Source: Candidatus Hydrogenedentota bacterium (GTDB taxonomy: Bacteria > Hydrogenedentota > Hydrogenedentia > Hydrogenedentales > SLHB01). From it: DNA of 45,084 bases. Of the stretch, positions 9,575 through 16,049 are shown piece by piece. The position numbers and the translations under genes are program-made. The stretch spans positions 1 to 45,084 of the forward strand of contig JACRLJ010000070.1 in NCBI GenBank assembly GCA_016215105.1, written 5' to 3'. Position 1 is the stretch's first letter. Each line of letters opens with the position of its first letter. The notes below the pieces were generated by a model. It was not told the origin of the DNA. It saw nothing but the letters and a program-made list of their open reading frames with translations, and made no database searches.

Positions 9575-9885
9575 TCCAATCCGGCGATTCTGTTGATAAT
9601 GCTCCCCAACGCGGCGGGATCTACTCCGCGTGACCGGTTGATGAGGCGTTCCGCATCGCGTTTCGCCTCGTCGACAATTGCTTGGCTTTCGATCTGAATT
9701 TCCGCGGCGGCGCGATCAAGAACGATCTGCGCCTCTTGCCGCGCACGCTCGGCGGATTCGTCGACCTGCGCTCTCCCCCGGGCTCGAGCTTCGTCCATAA
9801 TCGAACGAGAACGCTGCTCCGCCTCCGCGATTGTGCGCTTTGCCTCTTGTTCTGCGCGCAGAATATTCTCTATTGTTGTTTTCAC
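9571..9885 (-). CDS. atpH: V/A-type ATPase subunit H/G (peripheral stalk coiled coil)
   Basis: A 104-residue, almost entirely helical protein with regularly spaced Ala, Glu and Arg, expected to pair with subunit E in the stator. The first gene of the operon. I choose GTG 9885 because the family normally begins just before this helix (VKTTIENILRAEQEA). A GTG at 9918 would add eleven non-helical residues. A GGGGAG about eleven bases upstream is the likely ribosome site. The stop overlaps the subunit C start by four bases. Confidence 0.85.
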   Translation of the reverse strand: MKTTIENILRAEQEAKRTIAEAEQRSRSIMDEARARGRAQVDESAERARQEAQIVLDRAAAEIQIESQAIVDEAKRDAERLINRSRGVDPAALGSIINRIAGLE

Positions 9886-10086
9886 GGATCCGTGGTCTCC
9901 CCTCGAAACCCCGTTCACCGTTCACCGCCATTGACTAGCGCTGTCGGCCTAAATCAAGTGTACCACACCCGTTTGGTCAACTTTGCGGGGCGCGATCACG
10001 TTAAGACTCACAACCGATTGTAGCCACTAGACTTACGCGACAACAGCCCCATCTCGTGGAGCAAAGCACATTGGTTAACGTGCGTG
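9886..10086. other. intergenic region upstream of the V-ATPase operon
   Basis: About 200 bases between the TIR-like gene and the ATPase operon. I see a short tandem CGTTCACCGTTCACCG (about 9912-9927) but no convincing -35/-10 pair on the minus strand. Confidence 0.4.
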
Positions 10087-10512
10087 TCACACGCTATTAA
10101 TTGCCGCCAATATCGAATCGACCGTGAACGATTTGGCCCAAGTCGGCCTCTTTCCATACAGCGGGTTTGGCCACGCATTCGTTGGCTCGATTTTGACCGC
10201 GACGAGCCCCATTCCTTCCTCTTCCGATTTCTGAATTTCGAGCCACTGCCAGTTCCGCGCCCCAATCCCATCTTTGTCCTTGTGGTACTTGTTGGCGCAA
10301 CTTCCAACGATTACCAGCATGTGCGTGGCTTGGTGGAGACGGCGAGCAAGTTCCTCTCGTGTTTCCGTGATGTCTTTCTTGACGGTTTCTTCCGGATTGA
10401 ACTCCTCGAACGCGACCTCGGAGTTGGGCAGGGAAGACAGCGCATTGAGCAGGTCGCGATGCTCGCTATCGTGGCCGTAGTCGAAACTGATGAAGACGTG
10501 CTTCTTGGCCAT
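10087..10512 (-). CDS. stand-alone TIR-like (MTH538/DUF1863-type) protein
   Basis: 141 residues from ATG 10512, which has GGAGG eight bases upstream (a longer frame to 10587 lacks one). The start KHVFISFDYGHDSEHRDLL is strand A and helix A of the MTH538 TIR-like family, to which the Thoeris ThsB proteins belong. HMLVIVGS is a central strand. NWQWLEI carries the Glu (Glu92) in the position of the TIR catalytic residue. Family members make signalling nucleotides from NAD or bind partner proteins. No Thoeris effector, SLOG, SIR2 or other partner lies nearby, so the function is open. It is co-directional with the ATPase operon but about 200 bases upstream of it. Confidence 0.75.
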   Translation of the reverse strand: MAKKHVFISFDYGHDSEHRDLLNALSSLPNSEVAFEEFNPEETVKKDITETREELARRLHQATHMLVIVGSCANKYHKDKDGIGARNWQWLEIQKSEEEGMGLVAVKIEPTNAWPNPLYGKRPTWAKSFTVDSILAAINSV

Positions 10513-10673
10513 GACAGGTCCTCCGATAGCAATTATACCCCATTTGTCCGCGTGCCGCAGGACCTTTCCTGTGACTCGAACACCCAAGTATCTTTGAATT
10601 CGGCCTGCGCCAGCTCGCCGGAATGCGTCCGGCTACAAGACACCCCGTCCAATCGGAAACAGCGCCGTCAACG

Positions 10674-10770
10674 TGTCATTCTGAACGACGTGAAGAATTT
10701 GCCTCGCGCAAATCAGGCGCTATGCCTATTACGCGTGGCTATCGCACCTTGGCCACAGATCCTTTGCTAG
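10674..10770. repeat. dispersed intergenic repeat (TGTCATTCTGA type)
   Basis: The stretch opens with TGTCATTCTGAACGACGTGA then AGAATTTGC and closes with an imperfect inverted copy (AGATCCTTTGC, near 10757-10767). It matches a repeat word seen between genes in many environmental bacteria (from memory), which often gives spurious CHSERREE-type open frames, as it does here. Confidence 0.5.
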
Positions 10771-10782
10771 CGGCGCGGTCAA

Positions 10783-11080
10783 AAAGCCGACTTTCTGGCC
10801 GGATTCCTGGCGATCAGGACGACACGGTGCGGGGCCTTTCCAAAGGGCGGAAGAACGCCGCAGGCGTAGAAATTATCGTCCGTAAAGTTACCCGGATTAC
10901 TTTCGATTGAGCCGAACCCCACTGATCCTGTAGATTCAATGCCGTAGACGTAGTTCAGTGGCGGCGGTGACGCTTCATCCTGACGTTCGTTTACCCAGTT
11001 TACTGTACATGCGTTCTCGTGTCCGAATCGCCAATCGCGGAGTTTCGAAGATGAAACAGCAAATTTCCCGCAGGTCCTTT
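10783..11080 (-). pseudogene. open frame without start, possible gene remnant
   Basis: On the minus strand a frame is open from just inside the oxidoreductase gene (about 11080) to TGA near 10783, roughly 98 codons with no ATG. Its translation is unusually protein-like (Trp, Tyr, Asn-Pro-Gly, a CGVLPPFGKAPHRVVLIARNP segment near the end), unlike the biased spurious frames elsewhere. It overlaps the 5' end of the oxidoreductase. It could be the 3' remnant of a lost gene or chance. I do not recognise a family. Confidence 0.22.
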
Positions 11081-12385
11081 ATCAAACAGGTCTCCGTTCT
11101 AGGCGCGGTTGCGCCACTCATTCTCCCGCGCTTGAGCTTCGCCTCGCCGCCGTCAAGCCGCTTGCAGCACGCGGCGATCGGTGTGGGCGGCCAGGGGGCC
11201 TATGACCTGCAGAACATTCACGAAAGTGGGAAGGTCGATGTCGTCGCGTTGTGCGATGTCGATGAACTGACGCTGCAGAAGGCGGCCCAGCTATACCCGG
11301 GCGCGCGGCTCTATCGAAACTGGCGCGAGATGATGGAGAAGGAAGAGAAGCGTATCGACTCCGTAAACGTCTCGACCCCGGATCATACGCACGCCCCGGC
11401 GTCAATGACGGCGATTCGAAAAGGGAAGCACGTCTTCTGCGAAAAACCCCTTACCCACGAAGTGTACGAAGCGCGGCGTATCACCCTTGCGGCCCGCAAG
11501 AAGAAAGTCGCCACCCAGATGGGCATTCAAATCCACTCCCACGACTTCTACCGTACCGGAGTCCAGTGGATTAAAGAAGGCGCCATCGGCAAGGTCAAGG
11601 AATGGCATTCCTGGTGCGCCGCCGTCTACACCACCAAGGATAAGAAACGCCCCGAAGGCTCGGACCCAATTCCCCCAAATCTCGACTGGGACCTCTGGCT
11701 CGGCGTCGCGCCGGAACGCCCCTACAAGGACAAACTGTATCACCCGTTTTGGTGGCGGAACTGGCGGGACTTCGGCGGCGGCACGATGGGCGACTTCGGC
11801 TGCCACATCTTTGACCCCGTCTTCACCGCGCTCGACATTGCCCCGCCGCTCACCATCGCCTGCGACGCGGAGTGTATCAGCGACGAGGTCTGGCCCGAAT
11901 GGATCAAGGCCACGTACGTGTTTCCCGGCGGCAGGATGATTGCAGGCAAGACCATTCAAGCCACTTGGATGGACGGCGGTAAAATGCCATCGGCGACGGT
12001 ATCCCCTCATCTGCCCAAGGACTATGAGCTTCCCAAGAGCGGGTCCATGCTCATTGGCGAAGACGGCACCATGATACTGCCCCATGTCGCCGCCCCACTT
12101 TTGTTCCCTGAGGAGAAGTTCAAGAACTACCCCAAGCCCACACTCGAACCGAAAAACCACTATCACGAGTTCGTCGAAGCGGCGCTTGGCAACGGAAAAG
12201 CGGGCGCAAATTTCGATTTCGCCGGCCCCCTCGCTGAAACCGTCCTCCTGGCCAACATCGCCAATCGTTTCCCCAACAAGACCCTTGAATGGAACGCCAA
12301 GCGGCTGCGCTTCACCAACTGTCCCGAAGCCAACAAGTACCTCCGGAGAAAATACCGCAAAGGTTGGAAGGTACGTGGACTCTGA
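11051..12385 (+). CDS. Tat-signal Gfo/Idh/MocA family oxidoreductase
   Basis: 444 residues from ATG 11051, with GGAG eight bases upstream. Residues 1-31 form a twin-arginine signal (SRRSFIKQ, then a hydrophobic stretch ending SFA), so the protein is probably exported folded with its cofactor. The Rossmann domain follows (AAIGVGGQGAYD; ALCDVDE), then the CEKPLTHEVYEARR block with the family's EKP lysine. The C-terminal half is the alpha/beta substrate domain. Such exported NAD(P)-dependent oxidoreductases act on sugars or inositols and are strongly expanded in Planctomycetes-like bacteria. The specific substrate cannot be read from sequence. It stands alone, with no co-directional partner. Confidence 0.88.
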   Translation: MKQQISRRSFIKQVSVLGAVAPLILPRLSFASPPSSRLQHAAIGVGGQGAYDLQNIHESGKVDVVALCDVDELTLQKAAQLYPGARLYRNWREMMEKEEKRIDSVNVSTPDHTHAPASMTAIRKGKHVFCEKPLTHEVYEARRITLAARKKKVATQMGIQIHSHDFYRTGVQWIKEGAIGKVKEWHSWCAAVYTTKDKKRPEGSDPIPPNLDWDLWLGVAPERPYKDKLYHPFWWRNWRDFGGGTMGDFGCHIFDPVFTALDIAPPLTIACDAECISDEVWPEWIKATYVFPGGRMIAGKTIQATWMDGGKMPSATVSPHLPKDYELPKSGSMLIGEDGTMILPHVAAPLLFPEEKFKNYPKPTLEPKNHYHEFVEAALGNGKAGANFDFAGPLAETVLLANIANRFPNKTLEWNAKRLRFTNCPEANKYLRRKYRKGWKVRGL

Positions 12386-12466
12386 AGATGATACTACGTC
12401 AATCTTAGCGCAAACGAAGCGGCGCTGCCAGCCGCGATAGGGCTTCCGAGCATCGGAGCGAAGGAC

Positions 12467-12721
12467 TTGACCGAGTCGTCCAAAGATACAAACAAACGCT
12501 GCCCAGCGCCTGAACCATCAACACCGATTCCCGCTGAATGGCTCGCAGAATTTGAGGCGGCGGCACAGCGGTCATTGGAGACACGCATCCGTTACGCGTT
12601 CATCCATACCTATAAGCCAGTCCTAGATGATGAACCCTACCGCGCCTTCGACACCATGGCCGAATATCGACGCTGGTGTGAGGAAAACCTCCCCGATTGG
12701 CTGGGCTATGGCCGCGTTTGA
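12467..12721 (+). CDS. small conserved protein preceding a nucleotidyltransferase
   Basis: 84 residues, starting at TTG 12467 with GGAG about eight bases upstream. No ATG is available in frame after the previous stop. It is acidic and ends EYRRWCEENLPDWLGYG, an ending I associate with small proteins placed directly before MNT-type nucleotidyltransferases. The next gene starts 14 bases before this one stops, so the two are translationally coupled. It may be the partner in a toxin-antitoxin-like pair, but it shows no HEPN motif. Function unknown. Confidence 0.55.
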   Translation: MTESSKDTNKRCPAPEPSTPIPAEWLAEFEAAAQRSLETRIRYAFIHTYKPVLDDEPYRAFDTMAEYRRWCEENLPDWLGYGRV

Positions 12722-13178
12722 ATACCGGCAAGCCGAGGAAATTCGTGACGCGTTTGCAGCGCACGGAGTCCGCTATCTATTCATCGGCAAGTCAGGAGCC
12801 ATACTTCTTGGCTTTCCGGACACGACGCAGGACGCCTACCTGTACGCCGAGAAGAGTCCAACGAACGGCCGCGCCATTGTAGCCGCATTACGCGCTCTTG
12901 GTTTCGTACTCTCAGACGAACATGCGGCGGAAATCGAACGTGGTAAGGACTTTGTCCAATTGAAGGACGGTCCATTCGACCTCGATTTGGTCTTTGCGCC
13001 CGACGGCATTGAACGATTCGACGACGCGTGGCAGCGGCACGTGGAAGTTGAAGGATTCCCCGTATGCCATTTGGATGACATCATCGCAAGCAAAGAAGCG
13101 TCAGGCCGGGCCAAAGATCTGGAATCACTCCCGCGCTTGCGATCATTTAGGACCTACTGGCTCGCACACCACAAATAG
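12708..13178 (+). CDS. MNT-like nucleotidyltransferase, active-site motif altered
   Basis: 156 residues from ATG 12708. YLFIGKSGAILLGF followed by TTQDAYLY is the nucleotidyltransferase core of the family that usually reads G-x-S-G-A...TTQDxDL. The first metal-binding Asp (Asp42) is present, but the second position is Tyr44 where an Asp is expected, a change reachable by one base (GAC to TAC). A later FDLDLVFAPDG segment could supply the third acidic residue. The protein may be inactive as an enzyme but still act as an antitoxin or binding protein. It is coupled to the preceding small gene. Confidence 0.65.
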   Translation: MAAFEYRQAEEIRDAFAAHGVRYLFIGKSGAILLGFPDTTQDAYLYAEKSPTNGRAIVAALRALGFVLSDEHAAEIERGKDFVQLKDGPFDLDLVFAPDGIERFDDAWQRHVEVEGFPVCHLDDIIASKEASGRAKDLESLPRLRSFRTYWLAHHK

Positions 13179-13227
13179 GAATCGAGCTCCACGCATCGAT
13201 GGCTCACCAAGGCGTATCAAGACTCTC

Positions 13228-13887
13228 TCACTCTTTCTTGTTGAAGTAAAGGGATTCAATCCGCTTGCGGGTTGCATTCAATACGTTCGGCAACGAGTCC
13301 TTCGTGAGTATATCGACGATCCATCCGAGGCCGGCGGGAATCTTCCCGGGATCGGTGTAGACGTGATGCACGGCCAGGAGATATCCTTCCTTATCGGCCG
13401 GCACGACGGTCCAGTTACCAACCGTATCCGCGATGGTCTCGTAGTCCTTGAGCCCCTCCCAGGGCACTTTTGTCCAGAATATCCTGAGTTTATTCTCGGA
13501 GCGCTCACTCCAGAGCTTCAACCGATACTTCTTGATTTTACCCAACGGCAGTTTCAGCGTGTAATTGACCGTAGTTTCGTTATCCTTGCGCTCGACAATT
13601 TCCGTGGCCGACACGTTCGGCATGAACTCTGGGTACCGCTCGTAGTCGCTCAACACCGCATATGCCTGATCGAGTGTGCCGCGCATCAGCGCAATAGCGT
13701 CGTACGTCTTGCCCGGCTTACCGAGATTGGCGACTTCCCGGACCACCACCCCCATACCGTCCACACGCGCCTTCTCAGCCGGGCTCAAGGCCGGCGCAGG
13801 AGCCGGCGTCGTGTCCGCAAACGGGCGCGCGCCCAGCGTCACCGCGAGAATCGAGCAGCAGATTAGTATCCGCGAGAGTACTTTCAT
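13228..13887 (-). CDS. exported SRPBCC/START-like domain protein
   Basis: 219 residues. A signal peptide covers about 1-24 (cleavage near PFADTT), followed by a Pro/Ala-rich spacer and a START/SRPBCC (polyketide cyclase or COQ10-like) domain from about 60 to 215. The TLDQAYAVLSDYERYPEFMPNVSATEIVER stretch is the hallmark helix-grip entry. Such proteins bind hydrophobic ligands in a deep pocket. The exported form is common in environmental bacteria but not functionally defined. It is convergent with the nucleotidyltransferase and has no operon partner. Confidence 0.75.
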   Translation of the reverse strand: MKVLSRILICCSILAVTLGARPFADTTPAPAPALSPAEKARVDGMGVVVREVANLGKPGKTYDAIALMRGTLDQAYAVLSDYERYPEFMPNVSATEIVERKDNETTVNYTLKLPLGKIKKYRLKLWSERSENKLRIFWTKVPWEGLKDYETIADTVGNWTVVPADKEGYLLAVHHVYTDPGKIPAGLGWIVDILTKDSLPNVLNATRKRIESLYFNKKE

Positions 13888-14110
13888 AGCTGTTCCTGAT
13901 CGTGAACCGGTATAGTAGACGGCGCTTACGCCCTAATATTCTATTGGACCTGTCACCAGCTAGATCCCGGTGTAACGCATAAGGCGTGAAGCCACGCTGC
14001 GCAAGATGGGAATCTGAGTTGATTTGCCACGAGCACAACGATATCTTACAACCCCATGGTGACATCAACTTGTAGCAAAGGCCAAATCGCATTGGCGTCT
14101 TATCTGAACC
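13888..14110. other. intergenic, nothing recognised
   Basis: About 220 bases between divergently oriented genes. I find no clear promoter, repeat or RNA. Confidence 0.4.
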
Positions 14111-14368
14111 ATGCAGCCCAAGAATAGTTCTCGCCGGAAAAAGAAGCCAGGACTCATTGAAACCGTCTGCCTGCTTCTTGCGGTCCTTTTCGTGGCCTCC
14201 CTTTACGCCATTGGGTTTGTGGGCGAAATAACGGGGAAAGTTCGCGAGACTAATAGGGAAAGACGTGCCGCCGAAATCATAAAAGGCCAGATCCAGCCGC
14301 CACTGCCCGGCGCCGCAATGAAAAAAAGCATTGGCGGGCAATCTGCCGCGGGCGCAGAGAAGAGATGA
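14111..14368 (+). CDS. small single-span membrane protein
   Basis: 85 residues: a Lys/Arg-rich N-terminus (residues 1-13), one hydrophobic helix (about 14-38) and a hydrophilic tail. The positive-inside pattern suggests the N-terminus is cytoplasmic and the tail external. No Shine-Dalgarno precedes the ATG, which lowers confidence. It lies 94 bases upstream of the propeller-protein gene on the same strand. No family recognised. The antisense frame here is longer but lacks protein character. Confidence 0.4.
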   Translation: MQPKNSSRRKKKPGLIETVCLLLAVLFVASLYAIGFVGEITGKVRETNRERRAAEIIKGQIQPPLPGAAMKKSIGGQSAAGAEKR

Positions 14369-14462
14369 TCCAAGTTCGCTTGAAATCTTACAGCGAGACC
14401 TCTACGCTTCCCATACAGACGTTTCCCGCGGAAATCATAGCCGCACACAGAAGGAGCTGATC

Positions 14463-15686
14463 ATGTCCACCCGTTTCGCGCGATGGTCTCTGGTACTCTC
14501 GATCGCACTAGTCACTACTCACGCCTTCAATGCAATGGCTCAAGCTGACTGGCCAAGTTTCCGAGGTCCAGATCACGATGGGAAGAGTCCCGATACGGGT
14601 CTGCTTAAAGAGTGGCCCGCGGAGGGGCCGAAGTTGCTCTGGAGGGCTCCCGATATCGGAAAAGGCTATTCCAGCGTTTCGATTGGCGGCGGCGCCATCT
14701 TCATTACCGGTGACGTCGGTGACAAGCTCGTGATCTTTGCCCTAGACATGGACGGCAAGCTAAAGTGGAAAAAGGACGCGGCGCCTGCCGGAGCGCTGGA
14801 CCGTCCAGGTTCGCGTGGCAACGTAACTCTGGACGGCGATACGGGGTTTCTTCTTTCCGGGACAGGAATCCTGTCTAGCTTCGACGCCAAATCAGGCGAC
14901 GTTAAGTGGTCGAAGAAAATGGAAGAGTTTGGCGGCGCTCCCAGCAACTGGGGATACGCGGAGTCTCCGCTCATCGCAGGTGATCGGCTCGTCGTCAAGC
15001 CCGGCGGCGCGAAGTGCATCGTCGCCTTGGAGAAGGCGACCGGCAAGCCGATCTGGGCCAGTCAAGGGTTCTCGGCGGCGCCGGAATATGGCTCCTGCCT
15101 TCCGTTCACGTTCGACAATGTCCCCATGATTGTCACGGGCACTAACGCCGGTCTTGTTTGCGTGAAAGCTCAAACCGGAGAACTCGTGTGGTCCAATCCC
15201 TTCTCCGCGAAGAACACTGCAAACTGCCCCACGCCGGCCTTCTCGGATGGCTACGTCTTCTGGGCGAACGGCTACGGAAGAGGCGGCATCTGCCTGAAGC
15301 TCGAGCCCGGCGGAAAGGCCACCGAGGCGTGGAAGACAAGCGAGATGGTCTGCCACCACGGCGGCTACATCATTGACAAGGGCTACATCTACGGAGACAA
15401 CGGAAAAGGTATTTCCTGCCTGGACCTCAAGACGGGCGAACTAAAGTGGAAAGATCCCGCAGTGGGTAAGGGCTCGCTGTGTTGGGCAGATGGAATGCTT
15501 TACCTCTTCAGCGAGAAGAACGGTCAAGGCGCGCTGGCCGCCTATTCACCCGCAGGCATGCAGATCAAAGGCCAAGTCAAGGTGGATGGGACCGGTCCGA
15601 GTTGGGCGCATCCGGTGGTAATCGGAGGGAGACTTTACCTGCGCTACGACACGACGCTTTACTGTTTCGATATAAGGGCGAAGTAG
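14463..15686 (+). CDS. exported PQQ-type beta-propeller protein
   Basis: 407 residues from ATG 14463, with AGAAGGAG upstream. A signal peptide spans about 1-26 (ending AMA-Q). DWPSFRGPDHDG is the standard start of the 'outer membrane protein assembly/PQQ-like' propellers of Planctomycetes. Repeated blades contain D-x-x-TG-x-x-x-W motifs (SFDAKSGDVKW, ALEKATGKPIW, CVKAQTGELVW, CLDLKTGELKW). No dehydrogenase catalytic residues or heme motifs are evident, so it is likely a scaffold or binding protein in the periplasm. A longer frame upstream is not supported. Confidence 0.85.
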   Translation: MSTRFARWSLVLSIALVTTHAFNAMAQADWPSFRGPDHDGKSPDTGLLKEWPAEGPKLLWRAPDIGKGYSSVSIGGGAIFITGDVGDKLVIFALDMDGKLKWKKDAAPAGALDRPGSRGNVTLDGDTGFLLSGTGILSSFDAKSGDVKWSKKMEEFGGAPSNWGYAESPLIAGDRLVVKPGGAKCIVALEKATGKPIWASQGFSAAPEYGSCLPFTFDNVPMIVTGTNAGLVCVKAQTGELVWSNPFSAKNTANCPTPAFSDGYVFWANGYGRGGICLKLEPGGKATEAWKTSEMVCHHGGYIIDKGYIYGDNGKGISCLDLKTGELKWKDPAVGKGSLCWADGMLYLFSEKNGQGALAAYSPAGMQIKGQVKVDGTGPSWAHPVVIGGRLYLRYDTTLYCFDIRAK

Positions 15687-15740
15687 CAGACGATACCTAG
15701 GCCGGTGGACGATTACGGACGTCTGCCCGTCGTGCCCTCG

Positions 15741-15995
15741 TCAAGTCTTCTTGGCGGATGTTCGCGGCGTAGCAGAGCGGAACCTTTCGAGGCACTGATC
15801 TGCTGACGCGCACCATTTGGCGCAGCCAAGATCGATTCGCGGGTTGCGCACTTCCCGCTGACACCCGGGACACATCCGAAATGGTTCGTCTTTCCAGATT
15901 TCGATCTCGCTTCCACACGAAGGACACACGGCATACGCGATATCCTCCGGGCGCCACTTGCTCAGGTCTTGTCCGGGACATCGCGACTCAGGCAT
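15741..15995 (-). CDS. zinc-ribbon protein at the end of the CODH/ACS operon
   Basis: 84 residues from ATG 15995, with GGAG nine bases upstream. Eight cysteines form CPGQD (Cys6), CPSC (24, 27), CPGC (42, 45), CAKWC (58, 62) and Cys68. The two central CxxC pairs make a zinc ribbon. The flanking cysteines could hold a second metal. The pattern CPGQDL...W+PEDI...CPxCG...NPxIDLGCAxWC recurs in small proteins of anaerobes, and I recall it beside corrinoid or CODH genes, though this cannot be checked here. It follows the corrinoid activator by 54 bases on the same strand and is probably the last gene of the operon. Function unknown. Confidence 0.65.
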   Translation of the reverse strand: MPESRCPGQDLSKWRPEDIAYAVCPSCGSEIEIWKDEPFRMCPGCQREVRNPRIDLGCAKWCASADQCLERFRSATPRTSAKKT

Positions 15996-16049
15996 TGGAC
16001 TGCACTCCGTGGCGCGGGGACGTCGAACGCATGTTGAGTCCAATCACAT

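Noticed and set aside
10084-10770. 228-residue plus-strand frame opposite the TIR-like gene
   Set aside because: The minus strand has a recognisable domain and a good ribosome site; the plus frame ends in the dispersed repeat.
10623-10910. 95-residue frame with CHSERREE
   Set aside because: Typical spurious translation of the TGTCATTCTGA repeat.
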